From CBDCTM01 sp965222005 (GTDB lineage Bacteria > Bacteroidota > Bacteroidia > Chitinophagales > Saprospiraceae): a stretch of DNA of 64,000 bases. The stretch covers positions 5,890,001 to 5,954,000 of the forward strand of contig OZ244935.1 of NCBI GenBank assembly GCA_965222005.1, written 5' to 3'. The notes below the pieces were generated by a model. The model saw only the letters and a program-made list of their open reading frames with translations, was not told the DNA's origin and searched no databases. Both the position numbers and the translations under genes were made by a program. Of the stretch, positions 50,840 through 59,217 are shown piece after piece; within the stretch, counting starts at the first letter, position 1; each line of letters starts with the position of its first letter.

Positions 50840-52409
50840 AGAAATGCTTTTTTTCATCAAGCTTGTCAAGCCGCTGCATCATCATTTTTGTCAATTCAAA
50901 TTTTTTACGATCCTGAATATCCTGCTTGTACGATTTTTCAATAAAATAATGACAGCCGGAATTTTCAATCTCTTCCAAAACCAACTCACTACGGCTGTTG
51001 ATCTCCGGTGCTATGACCCAATCCAATGGCAACGGCGAGCGGGTCTCGGTCAGATAATTGGCCAATGGAAAAGAAGGCAGCACACTAAAGCAGCCCTCAT
51101 ACTGTCGGGTTAGTTCTTTCAACTCGCGGTATTTTTCAAAAGTAGCTGCATCCGAATAAATATACTTCAACTTTGGGAAAAGCGTTTCCAGTGAATATTG
51201 CATCTGGCTGCGTTGTCCGTCGCGATAAATATACTCATAGCCATACCGGAATACCAGCAGCAAGCTAAACAGCAACGCAAGCCGCCAGATTTCGTTGCGT
51301 TTCGATGGTTGCCGGTCCAGCTTCTCGGCAGCAAAGCGATGGAGCAAATACAGCCAGGGAGTAGCAAAAAGAATCGGAAAAGCATAGCCCCAGCTCACTG
51401 CCGCCATCCAACTGACCGACAGCAGCGCCAAAGCCTTTATCCAGCTTTCCTCTCCCCTGCCTTTTCTTTGCCCAATTTTAAAAACCAGAAATGCTGCAGC
51501 AAGTAAAAACAGCAGGCGACTTTGATCTACTGGTACTGTATGAAACTGGTGTCGATAGATATTGAATCCGTAAGATGCAATAATTGCCAAAACGAACAAA
51601 CGCCACCACCATCGCTTTTTCACAATTACTCTTTGCTTGATAAAAAGCGGGATCAGTAAGAGGCAACAGCCCCACAGTCGCCAGTCGATTTTAAAATAAT
51701 CCAACACGCCATGTTCTATGGCTGCAGTGAGTGAACTGGCTCCGCGCGTCCATTCCAAAAAGCCGAACAAGCTTTCCTGCCACCACAGATATACTCCAAA
51801 TAAGCCGGCAAAAATACCCCAACTCAGCATTCCGCGCCAAAACACCCTGCCACCATATAGCCAGGCTACCATAACCAAAAACACCGGCAATATTGGATAA
51901 AACGACTGCTTGCACAACATTGCCAAAAGCACGCAAAAAGCCGCAGCCACCACCCATCGCCTCTTGAACAACAACCAAAAGGCCAGCACACCGAACAGAA
52001 TGCCATCCACCGTATGCCAGGCCGCTGCCGGATAGCAATGCACCGAAACAATAAAGCCCAAGCTCGCCATCCACCATTTGGCACTCCCCTTCAGCAAAAC
52101 ACTTGCACCCAAAAAGCTATAAGCCGCCACTTTCAGGTAAAAGCCACAGCGCTCGGCAATGATCTCAAAACTGTCAGGCAACAGCCATAATTCCAGGCTG
52201 CGCAGCCATACGCTAAGCGGCGGACGCACATAGATGATATCGGTATATAGCTGTTCTCCCTGAATACAGCGCCAGGCCAATCCGGTGAGGAAGCCGCCAT
52301 CTGTTTCGTTGATGCCAAAGGGGGCATACAATCTGAGGTAGCTCAACACCAGCCCGAAAAAGAGCCAGCTGCTATAGTCTCTGTGGTTTAAGCGATTGAA
52401 AACTTGCAT
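50826..52409 (-). CDS. GT-C-like polytopic membrane glycosyltransferase, probable
   Basis: The 527-residue protein has about ten to eleven membrane helices up to residue 400 and a soluble C-terminal domain. The first loop after helix 1 carries NETDGGFLTGLAWRCIQGEQ followed by LYTDIIYVRPPLSVWL, the acidic-loop position where GT-C enzymes (ArnT, PMT, arabinofuranosyltransferases) hold their catalytic Asp/Glu. A basic stretch and a conserved-looking RGASSL loop are also seen. GT-C enzymes take sugars from polyprenyl phosphates on the periplasmic side. The DprE2-like reductase gene overlaps its stop, so a polyprenyl-phospho-pentose donor is an attractive guess. The exact family was not identified. 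Confidence 0.65.
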   Translation of the reverse strand: MQVFNRLNHRDYSSWLFFGLVLSYLRLYAPFGINETDGGFLTGLAWRCIQGEQLYTDIIYVRPPLSVWLRSLELWLLPDSFEIIAERCGFYLKVAAYSFLGASVLLKGSAKWWMASLGFIVSVHCYPAAAWHTVDGILFGVLAFWLLFKRRWVVAAAFCVLLAMLCKQSFYPILPVFLVMVAWLYGGRVFWRGMLSWGIFAGLFGVYLWWQESLFGFLEWTRGASSLTAAIEHGVLDYFKIDWRLWGCCLLLIPLFIKQRVIVKKRWWWRLFVLAIIASYGFNIYRHQFHTVPVDQSRLLFLLAAAFLVFKIGQRKGRGEESWIKALALLSVSWMAAVSWGYAFPILFATPWLYLLHRFAAEKLDRQPSKRNEIWRLALLFSLLLVFRYGYEYIYRDGQRSQMQYSLETLFPKLKYIYSDAATFEKYRELKELTRQYEGCFSVLPSFPLANYLTETRSPLPLDWVIAPEINSRSELVLEEIENSGCHYFIEKSYKQDIQDRKKFELTKMMMQRLDKLDEKKHFYVYY

Positions 52410-52620
52410 CCGAAATGCAAAATGGGCAGAAATCGGGGTTTGCCCAAATGCGTGATGCTATTATTGTGCCTGGAAAGATGCTTATATCTCTGACGAGGGC
52501 ACACCGGTAGATGCTTTCCAGATTGGGTAAAGGATCAGAACTGTGGGATGAGCCGGCCGGCAATTATGATTGGTGACAAATAATTTTTGTTAGCCAAGAG
52601 GCAAAAGGCCTTAAAAATCC

Positions 52621-52896
52621 AACTTTAACATTTCCCTCCCTTGACATTCATCTTTTTTTTTGCAATATGTACCCTGATATCTTTTCGTTCCCATGAACGC
52701 TAATGTCCATTAGCATCTTGAAGTACGCTCTTCAATAACAAAAACAAAACAGACTGCCCGTAGGTGATGCAATCCCTTTGCCTGGCTGCGCAACAGCTGG
52801 AGGTTGATTGTAGTGTCAACTACGAATCCCAATTTTTTAACCGATGATGAAGCTGTATGACTTTGTCCCTAAAATTTTTTGTGCCATGAAAAAATT
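52621..52896 (+). repeat. 275-base direct repeat R2, copy 1
   Basis: From AACTTTAACATTTCCCTCCC to ATGAAAAAATT this block is about 97 percent identical by eye to 58943-59217. It contains a hairpin GCTAATG-TC-CATTAGC and ends in the first codons (ATG at 52886, MKK) of a secreted-protein gene. In this copy the gene is cut after eleven bases by an IS5-family element. The repeat therefore looks like a duplicated promoter and leader for two paralogous genes. Confidence 0.8.
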
Positions 52897-52898
52897 AC

Positions 52899-53809
52899 AA
52901 GTGATTTAAAGCTTTGTCAAATAATCGATCCACTGTTTGATACAAAATAAATGATGCCAAGCCACCCAACTGCCAAGAGAAGTATCTTGTCTCACGAGTA
53001 AAGTTCGATAACTGTCCATCCAAGCATTGGTTCTTTCTACGACATATCGTTGGTCATACATGAGTTCATCAAAGTAAGTGTCATCATCAGCTAAGTGTTT
53101 GGTTCTGCGCCGATTACGAGGTGCATTTAGGATAATTCCAACTCGCTCACAAGCTAGTCTAAAGGCTTCACTATCAAATCCTGCATCTGCATTTACAAAC
53201 AATCCGTCAACACTTATTTTGCTTTTTTTAAGCTGTTGCACCAAATAATTTAAGCGTTTTTCACAATCAAAAATATCATTGTAATTGCCAGCCAAAGGAA
53301 GGGTAAAACCCACCGCTAGTCCTTGTGTATCTGTTAACCATAAAGTATTGGTGGTTTTGCTTTTCTTTCGACTTTGATAAGCAACCTGATCTCCACCTCG
53401 TTTTGCAGGGATATGGGTACCATCAAATTGTCCAATACTCAAGTCTAAAATATGCTTATACTCTTCAATTATACCATTTTGAGCAGCTTGCCAAGATCCA
53501 TCTTTAACCCATTTTCGAAAGTGGTGATATACCGCACCAAACTTTATTTTCGCTTTGTAAATCAAGGACTTAACAGGAAGTAAATGCCACTGAACTCCTG
53601 TTTTGAATTTATATAATATGGCGTTTACGATCTCCCACAAATTTGTATTTGTTCCCCCTCTTTCGGGTAAACTTAAATGAGGTAAAATATATTTAACAAT
53701 GCTATCTTTGTCTAAGATTCGAATCATGGCTACGGATATTTTGTAGGGTGTGGTAATTCTACAAGTTCCGTAGTCTTTTCCGATTTTTTATGAAAACTTT
53801 AAATCACTT
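52899..53809 (-). mobile_element. IS5-family insertion sequence (second type)
   Basis: The ends pair as AAGTGATTTAAAG at the left and (read from the right) AAGTGATTTAAAG at 53809, enclosing one transposase gene on the minus strand. No direct repeat is seen at the flanks (TTAC on the left, CGAT on the right). The sequence beyond the right end does not continue the gene started on the left, so the element probably took part in a rearrangement after insertion. It is distinct from the IS5-family element at 14889. Confidence 0.75.
52906..53727 (-). CDS. IS5 family transposase
   Basis: The 273-residue DDE transposase has an N-terminal DUF4096-like region (SLPERGGTNTNLWEIVNAIL, YKFKTGVQWHLLPV). The catalytic residues are in LSIGQFDGTHIPAKR (Asp), LFVNADAGFDSEAFR (Asp) and RYVVERTNAWMDSYR (Glu). 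It is complete, with no frameshift. It shares little sequence with the transposase at 14963 and belongs to another IS5 subgroup. Confidence 0.9.
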   Translation of the reverse strand: MIRILDKDSIVKYILPHLSLPERGGTNTNLWEIVNAILYKFKTGVQWHLLPVKSLIYKAKIKFGAVYHHFRKWVKDGSWQAAQNGIIEEYKHILDLSIGQFDGTHIPAKRGGDQVAYQSRKKSKTTNTLWLTDTQGLAVGFTLPLAGNYNDIFDCEKRLNYLVQQLKKSKISVDGLFVNADAGFDSEAFRLACERVGIILNAPRNRRRTKHLADDDTYFDELMYDQRYVVERTNAWMDSYRTLLVRQDTSLGSWVAWHHLFCIKQWIDYLTKL

Positions 53810-53817
53810 CGATATTA

Positions 53818-54219
53818 ATGATTACAGAGCCTTTCAAGCCAAAATTGCTAGATGGGTATGCGAGGGAGTATAAAATCAAAAAGAAAGACATTAAAAACAG
53901 TAAGCTGTTTTTAAAAGATGATTTGCTGGCAGGCGGAATTCCATCAAGTGCCTTTAGCTCTGGAAGTGGCCACAATTTTTTAGCCGTTTCATTGGAAAGA
54001 GATTGGTGGGCCAGCCAAAAAAAAATAACTTGTAGTAATTGTAATTGTGCCGGAGCCGTTTCCTCTATTTCTTATATATCCGGGGAGACCAGGCGAAAAT
54101 ACTCGAGTGAGACTTATACAATAAATTGCGGAATATTACCTAATGTATTTCCCTCTGACGGTTCAGGGTTTGATAATAACAATTACAAAGGCAGATTAGA
54201 GCTTAGGAGAAAAAACTAA
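53818..54219 (+). CDS. Hypothetical protein, possibly a fragment
   Basis: I do not recognise this 133-residue product. It starts at an ATG just past the right end of the IS5-family element and has no signal peptide. The sequence is polar with basic ends (YAREYKIKKKDIKNSKLFLK, NNYKGRLELRRKN), a Gly/Ser-rich middle (FSSGSGHNFLAVSLERDWWA) and a CSNCNCAG cluster. It may be the C-terminal piece of a gene broken by the element, since a stop lies in frame shortly upstream, within the element end. Expression is doubtful. Confidence 0.4.
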   Translation: MITEPFKPKLLDGYAREYKIKKKDIKNSKLFLKDDLLAGGIPSSAFSSGSGHNFLAVSLERDWWASQKKITCSNCNCAGAVSSISYISGETRRKYSSETYTINCGILPNVFPSDGSGFDNNNYKGRLELRRKN

Positions 54220-54395
54220 AAAATTATTTTTTGGCCAGAATTAATAATCTACCAACTGTTATTTAAATTATGGAGTCGGCCTGAAAGTGTGCTGCTTAAA
54301 GTGAAAGTGAACAAGAAGCCATTCGAAGAAATCAATTCAAGCTGACTCTTAACTTTACTCTACATTCAGAAACACAAACATTTAAAAATGCAACT

Positions 54396-55556
54396 ATGGC
54401 TTTAGCAAAACAATATGTGATCTCGATATTGTTGCTTTTAACAAGCATAACATCTTTAACTGCACAACGTTCTTTTTTGCGATTCGAGCTGGAACCGGGT
54501 ATTCGATTATTTAGTCAGGAGGTCGTTGGTACCAATCCATCTTCTTATCTGTCATTGACACCTGAGCTGGGGTTGCGTTGGCGTCTTAATAAAAAAGTTT
54601 CAGTCGGCTATAAAAAATCAGTTTCCTGGCGAACTACTAATATCAATTATAAAAGAGAATATGAAAATTTTTTTGGTTCTGAATATCTCGAAATGAATAA
54701 ATGGGATGTGCTTTTCAGAAAACCTCTATTTAATAAAATAGTTGTTCATTACGGATGTGGCTATTTCTCTTTGAAAAGAATTAGCCAGTGGCATATACTT
54801 ACTAAAGGCTTTTGGGACTATAAGTATAAAGGCCTTTCCCTAAACCTAGGGATAGAAACAAAAAGATTTAACCTGACATTTAATAAACTGATAGAACTTA
54901 CTCCTACTTTTGATGTACTTGATCCTTACCATTATGAATTTTCCCTGAACACGAAGATACCTTTGTTTCAAAAAGACGATTTTGATTTCAGTCCTTATAC
55001 ACAAACGGACGATGCCAAAATAAAGTTTTATCCATTCTTTTCTTTTCGTGTGAGCCCCAATAAATACTATTCGGAAGGGAAAGAACTGGATTTATATCAT
55101 CCCATTGCTCTATACCCGGGAATCGGTATAGCCGCAGAGCATACCGCTTCAGGTATCACAGTGCTGGTCAGTCGGGACATGTGGCTGGCAATGACGGGCG
55201 GGCTGCGTTCAAACGATGTGATCGGTAATATAGGGATCAATAATTTTGGGTTTCGTTATCGGCTGACCACCAAAAGGAATAATGTTTTTCACGCTGGCTT
55301 AGCGCTGGAAATGATCAGCAATCAAAACGAACCCTTCATCACCGTCAATACAGAGACGGGACCTGACCAAAACGGCAATATAAGCACTTATGAGTACCGG
55401 CGATATTTGAATGTGAGAGGTTTTGGAGTGAGCTTTGCCTACTCGCTTCCCAATCATTTTTTATTAGAGTACCGGCAAATATTTCCACTATCTGGTTCCC
55501 CGTTTTTTACCATGTGGTATAGTTCTATAGGTATTATTTATGAGTGGAGGAATTAA
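54396..55556 (+). CDS. Hypothetical outer-membrane beta-barrel protein
   Basis: The 386-residue product has a signal peptide (residues 1 to about 23, VISILLLLTSITSLTAQ). Alternating strands follow throughout: FLRFELEPGIRLFSQE, YLSLTPELGLRWRLNKKVS, VGYKKSVSWRTTNINYKREY, and near the end FGVSFAYSLPNHFLLEYRQI. A final strand reads YSSIGIIYEWRN. Even-numbered aromatics and a C-terminal beta strand fit an outer-membrane barrel, but no known family was recognised and the function is not evident. The gene sits inside the insertion-sequence island between the two R2 repeats. It appears intact. AT content here is higher than in the left half of the window. Confidence 0.65.
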   Translation: MALAKQYVISILLLLTSITSLTAQRSFLRFELEPGIRLFSQEVVGTNPSSYLSLTPELGLRWRLNKKVSVGYKKSVSWRTTNINYKREYENFFGSEYLEMNKWDVLFRKPLFNKIVVHYGCGYFSLKRISQWHILTKGFWDYKYKGLSLNLGIETKRFNLTFNKLIELTPTFDVLDPYHYEFSLNTKIPLFQKDDFDFSPYTQTDDAKIKFYPFFSFRVSPNKYYSEGKELDLYHPIALYPGIGIAAEHTASGITVLVSRDMWLAMTGGLRSNDVIGNIGINNFGFRYRLTTKRNNVFHAGLALEMISNQNEPFITVNTETGPDQNGNISTYEYRRYLNVRGFGVSFAYSLPNHFLLEYRQIFPLSGSPFFTMWYSSIGIIYEWRN

Positions 55557-55622
55557 AAAGTACTTATTCTCATGCAACACATATTTTATTGTATTTTCGA
55601 TGCCTTGGGGTGCACCGTACGG

Positions 55623-55747
55623 CAAGAACAGATACAGGAAAAAGAGTAGGACATAAACATACAAGCACCCTGCCGCCGGGCACCTATTGGTATCGGGTAA
55701 TGCAAAAGGATGAAATGCTGACAAGGGGAAAAGTCGTGGTGTATTAA
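55623..55747 (+). pseudogene. Remnant of a type IX sorting domain
   Basis: The frame ends TSTLPPGTYWYRVMQKDE followed by MLTRGKVVVY and a TAA at 55745-55747. LPPGTYWYRV-x-GKVVV is the typical last third of a type A C-terminal sorting domain. Upstream the frame loses similarity within about 20 codons, and there is no start, so this is the tail of a lost secreted protein. It may be the end of the paralogue whose start remains in R2 copy 1. An IS256 element lies directly downstream. Confidence 0.55.
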
Positions 55748-55765
55748 GAGGTTCAGGTTTTCTGA

Positions 55766-57134
55766 GAGAGTTTAAAAAAGATTGTGTAAACTTAAAAAAC
55801 AGAGTGATTTTGGAAGTTTCGTAAATTAGTAAACCAAAACACTCATAAGATGAAAAAACGACTAAAAAAGCCGGTAAGCGATCAACTTAATTTACCGAAA
55901 GATTTTTTCAAACAATTTAAAGACAAAGAAGCGTTTCAAAGCTTTTTCCAAGAGCTGTTTAAAGAAGGCGTTGAGTCCATGCTTGAGGCGGAGTTAGATG
56001 AACATTTGGGGTATGAAAAACATTCCGTAGAAGGCTACAATAGCGGTAATTCGCCAAACGGAACTTCTCCAAAGACGGTTAAGACAAAATCTGTGGGAGA
56101 TATCGTTTTGTCCATTCCCCGTGATCGAAATAGTAGCTTTACCCCTCAATTGGTACCCAAGCACAGCCGAATGTCGGGTAAACTGGAGGATCTAATTTTA
56201 TCGCTATACAGTCGAGGGATGACCACTACGGATATAGAGCAACACATTGAAGAAGAGTATGGCCAGAGCCTCTCCACTACTACTGTATCAAACATTACTA
56301 ACAAGCTATTAGGTAAGGTAAGAGAGTGGCAAAATCGCCCCTTAGAAACGGTTTATTTTTGTGTATGGCTTGACGGTATTCGGGTCAAAATCAGGCATAA
56401 TAGCAAGATTCATAATAAATGTATTTACCTGGTGATAGGGCTTACAAAAGAAGGTAAGAAGGAGGTATTAGGCATGTGGATAGACTTAACTGAATCTGCA
56501 GCATTCTGGATGAAAGTACTCAATGATTTAAAACAGCGGGGTGTGGAAGATATTCTAATTGCTTCAACAGATAACCTCCCAGGATTTACAAAAGCGATCA
56601 AAGCTATTTTTCCAGATACGATCACTCAATTATGCATTGTTCATCAAATCAGGAATTCCTGCAAGTTTGTTTCCTACAAGGAGAAAAAAGAATTTGCAAA
56701 AGACCTCAAAACGGTCTATAAAGCCGTCGATGTCACTCATGCTGCCGATGCATTGGATGCCTTTGAACAAAAATGGGGTGCCCGATACGGATACGCCATC
56801 CAGAGCTGGCGTAAAAACTGGGATGATTTGACTGCTTATTTTGAATTTCCAGCTGAAATCCGAAGAATCATTTACACCACCAACATTATCGAAAGTCTTA
56901 ATAGTGGTGTGAGACGGTACACCAAAACGAAGACCATTTTTCCTAATGATGATGCCGCTTTAAAGGTGGTTTATATGGCTGTAGCCAAAGTGGAAAAAAA
57001 GTGGACTTTACCAATTCGAGATTGGGGCGTGATCCTTCAACAATTTTTGATTATCTTTGAAGATAGATGTAAATTATAACACGATGCTTTCTTTTTACTC
57101 TGTTTTTTGTTTACACGAAATTATTTAAACCCTC
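55766..57134 (+). mobile_element. IS256-family insertion sequence, complete
   Basis: The element is 1369 bp long with ends GAGAGTTTAAAAAAGATTGT and (read from the right) GAGGGTTTAAATAATTTCGT, both followed by GTAAAC. A perfect 8-base direct repeat TTTTCTGA lies at 55758-55765 and 57135-57142, typical for the family. It carries one intact transposase. The insertion site is just past the sorting-domain remnant and breaks no recognised gene. Confidence 0.9.
55850..57079 (+). CDS. IS256 family (mutator-type) transposase
   Basis: The 409-residue transposase has the IS256 pattern. MLEAELDEHLGYEKHSVEGY is followed by NSGNSPNGTSPKTVKTKSVG and VLSIPRDRNSSFTPQLVPKH, with a helix-turn segment LSLYSRGMTTTDIEQHIEE. 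The catalytic core has VWLDGIRVKI (Asp), IASTDNLPGFTKAIKAIFP (Asp), QLCIVHQIRNS and RRIIYTTNIIESLNSGVRRY (Glu). All catalytic positions are kept and the frame is open, so it is probably active. Confidence 0.94.
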   Translation: MKKRLKKPVSDQLNLPKDFFKQFKDKEAFQSFFQELFKEGVESMLEAELDEHLGYEKHSVEGYNSGNSPNGTSPKTVKTKSVGDIVLSIPRDRNSSFTPQLVPKHSRMSGKLEDLILSLYSRGMTTTDIEQHIEEEYGQSLSTTTVSNITNKLLGKVREWQNRPLETVYFCVWLDGIRVKIRHNSKIHNKCIYLVIGLTKEGKKEVLGMWIDLTESAAFWMKVLNDLKQRGVEDILIASTDNLPGFTKAIKAIFPDTITQLCIVHQIRNSCKFVSYKEKKEFAKDLKTVYKAVDVTHAADALDAFEQKWGARYGYAIQSWRKNWDDLTAYFEFPAEIRRIIYTTNIIESLNSGVRRYTKTKTIFPNDDAALKVVYMAVAKVEKKWTLPIRDWGVILQQFLIIFEDRCKL

Positions 57135-57267
57135 TTTTCTGATTTCAGACCCCTCTCATCTGGCCGTCTGTTGTCTGGCCATCTGCCTCCTGTTCGGGGA
57201 GAGCCAGCCATTCACGCCGATTGGATTATTTCCTTTTGCGCTTCCCCCCGCTAACGACCCAATCTCA

Positions 57268-57448
57268 GAAGCTGTCTAAATTTTCATGATTGAGCGAAAG
57301 CGAGCAAATTTTGTTCTGAATAAGACGAAAAACATAGGCGATGCCTTAGCATCGGCGAGGCTTTTTAACGAAATGCAGGATAAAATTTGCCGTTTGCCTG
57401 CCTGCCGGCAAAGGCAGGTAGCCGATTGATGGAATTTTAGACAGCTTC
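57268..57448. mobile_element. Family C non-autonomous element (MITE)
   Basis: The element is 181 bp long with ends GAAGCTGTCTAAATTTTCAT and (read from the right) GAAGCTGTCTAAAATTCCAT, flanked by TCA at 57265-57267 and 57449-57451. An inner pair AAATTTTGTTCTG / CAGGATAAAATTT encloses GGCGATGC-CTTA-GCATCGGC and GGCGAGGC followed by TTTTTAACGAAATGCAG. That last block resembles the interior of families A and B. A GC-rich palindrome (GCCTGCCTGCCGGCAAAGGC) lies near the right end. It sits right at the left edge of the IS701-like element. There is no coding capacity. Confidence 0.8.
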
Positions 57449-57449
57449 T

Positions 57450-58927
57450 CAGCTTGACTTTACTATTTTTTCAAAACTCAAGCAACGGCTTGAGTGAGTA
57501 TGTACCACAAGTACCTGATTTTTTCAGAATAACTTTGGACAATGGTATTTGTATTGCTTATTGAAAGTTTGGTTTTACGCAAGATTTCTATTCTGACAGC
57601 AGCAAGGACGTCTGAAAAGGTTACATGCCTTTTTCTATACCAGGCAGTTGCGTTTGGCTCTATTTGCTGGTTGCTGTTTAAGTGTTGAGCAAACAGACAA
57701 GTGATCGAGAACAAGGCCATTAGGCTAGGAGTAGATCGCTCGATAGCCAGATCAGACCATTGGCGTTGAGTCTCCACTCCGAGGTGTCTTCGTACTTCAG
57801 CAAAAGTTACTTCGACGCGCCATCGTCTGACAAAGAATGAGACGACTTTTTTGTCCTCTAATTCAAAGTCGGTGCATCCGAGTAAAACAGGTTCCAATAT
57901 TCCTTGTGGGTCTTTAACAAGTACCCATTTGATTTTTACTAACACAGTATTGGAACTGCGCCAAATAGCGATGCCGGAGGTGATCATCATCTCTTTTTTA
58001 GTGTGGCCATACCACTCGGAGAAAACGACTTTTGTCCATTTGATGCGCTTGTCCGTCAGACGTTTTTCCATACTAAGCAGTCGCTTGCCGACTGGCGGTT
58101 TTGGCCCCCTTTTGTTTTTAGGGTATTGCTTTGGAGGCAACTCATACAAACGAGCATTAAGTTTCATCCTAGCAATCATACCTATTCCTACTTGTTGGGC
58201 ATGCATAAACAACTCGAAGGTGGCAAAAGAGCCATCCCCCGTTAAATATATAGCTCGTCCTAGCTTTGCACTCTGTCGGCTTAACCAACTTAGAACCTGC
58301 CTGGCCCAATCAGTCAACTTCTTTGCTGGCTTGTCCCGATCTGTATAATATCGCTCTGATGGACACAGCACCGTTAACACAGGAAGTGCCCAATAAGCTC
58401 CTGCTTCAAGCCATGGCAAATGAGTTAGCACCATCAAGGAAAGCCAACGCAAACCACTACACTTAACAAAGTGACTTTTGGAAGAGCGAACAGGATCCCG
58501 ATAAATACCACGCTTGTTAATCTTGTAACCCCAACGGCGTTCAATCGTGTCATCTAAACCAACAACGATTGGTCTTCCTTTTGGAATAAAAGCCTTGACT
58601 ATTAAACTAAGTAATATCTCGCTAATTTGCTTGGCTGACCACTTGTCCTGACTAAGTACGCGGTGATACTTGGGAAAGTTTTTTTCCCAACGCAAACCAA
58701 CACTCCGAAGTATGTTGCAAACCGTTCTACTGCCTGGACAAATAATAGCTCCTGTTAATAGTAAAACTACTTTTGGCCATACATCTTTGCGAAATACAAA
58801 TGAAAAATACGATATTGTGTCTTGAAATCCTGAAGGTAATTGTAGCATCTTTAGAAGGTTCAGATACTCTAAAGTAACAAAGCTTTCGGGATTTCTTATT
58901 TTTCAAAAGTAGTAAAGTCCAGCTCAG
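57450..58927 (-). mobile_element. IS701/IS4-like insertion sequence
   Basis: The ends pair as AGCTTGACTTTACTATTTTT at the left and (read from the right) AGCTGGACTTTACTACTTTT near 58922, so the boundaries are known to within a few bases. A direct repeat cannot be defined because a family C element lies at the left edge and because the ends are partly palindromic (CTCAGCT). It carries one transposase gene on the minus strand and lies about 15 bases left of R2 copy 2. Confidence 0.7.
57478..58848 (-). CDS. IS701/IS4-superfamily transposase
   Basis: The 456-residue DDE transposase opens with a helical domain and the segment TGAIICPGSRTVCNILRSVG. The first catalytic Asp is in PIVVGLDDTIERRWGYKI, the second in AIYLTGDGSFATFELFMHA, and the Glu in VRRWRVEVTFAEVRRHLGVE followed by TQRQWSDLAIERSTP, the IS4/IS701 YREK-like block. 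IS701 and IS4 cannot be firmly separated by eye. It is complete. Confidence 0.82.
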   Translation of the reverse strand: MLQLPSGFQDTISYFSFVFRKDVWPKVVLLLTGAIICPGSRTVCNILRSVGLRWEKNFPKYHRVLSQDKWSAKQISEILLSLIVKAFIPKGRPIVVGLDDTIERRWGYKINKRGIYRDPVRSSKSHFVKCSGLRWLSLMVLTHLPWLEAGAYWALPVLTVLCPSERYYTDRDKPAKKLTDWARQVLSWLSRQSAKLGRAIYLTGDGSFATFELFMHAQQVGIGMIARMKLNARLYELPPKQYPKNKRGPKPPVGKRLLSMEKRLTDKRIKWTKVVFSEWYGHTKKEMMITSGIAIWRSSNTVLVKIKWVLVKDPQGILEPVLLGCTDFELEDKKVVSFFVRRWRVEVTFAEVRRHLGVETQRQWSDLAIERSTPSLMALFSITCLFAQHLNSNQQIEPNATAWYRKRHVTFSDVLAAVRIEILRKTKLSISNTNTIVQSYSEKIRYLWYILTQAVA

Positions 58928-58942
58928 TGCAGGCGCTCAACA

Positions 58943-59217
58943 AACTTTAACATTTCCCTCCCTTGACATTCATCTTTTTTTTTTGCAATATGTACCCTGA
59001 TACCTTTTCGTTCCTATGAACGCTAATGTCCATTAGCATCTTGAAGTACGCTCTTCAATAACAAACAAAACAGACTGCCCGTAGGTGATGCAATCCCTTT
59101 GCCTGGCTGCGCAACAGCTGGAGGTTGATTGTAGTGTTAGCTACGAATCCCAATTTTTTAACCGATGATGAAGCTGTATGGCTTTGTCCCTAAAATTTTT
59201 TGTGCCATGAAAAAATT
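58943..59217 (+). repeat. 275-base direct repeat R2, copy 2
   Basis: This copy is nearly identical to 52621-52896 (a few substitutions and one short length difference near AACAAACAAAAC). It ends in the first codons of the type IX cargo gene at 59207, so it contains that gene's leader and probably its promoter. The direct orientation means recombination between the copies could delete the 6.3 kb between them. Confidence 0.8.
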
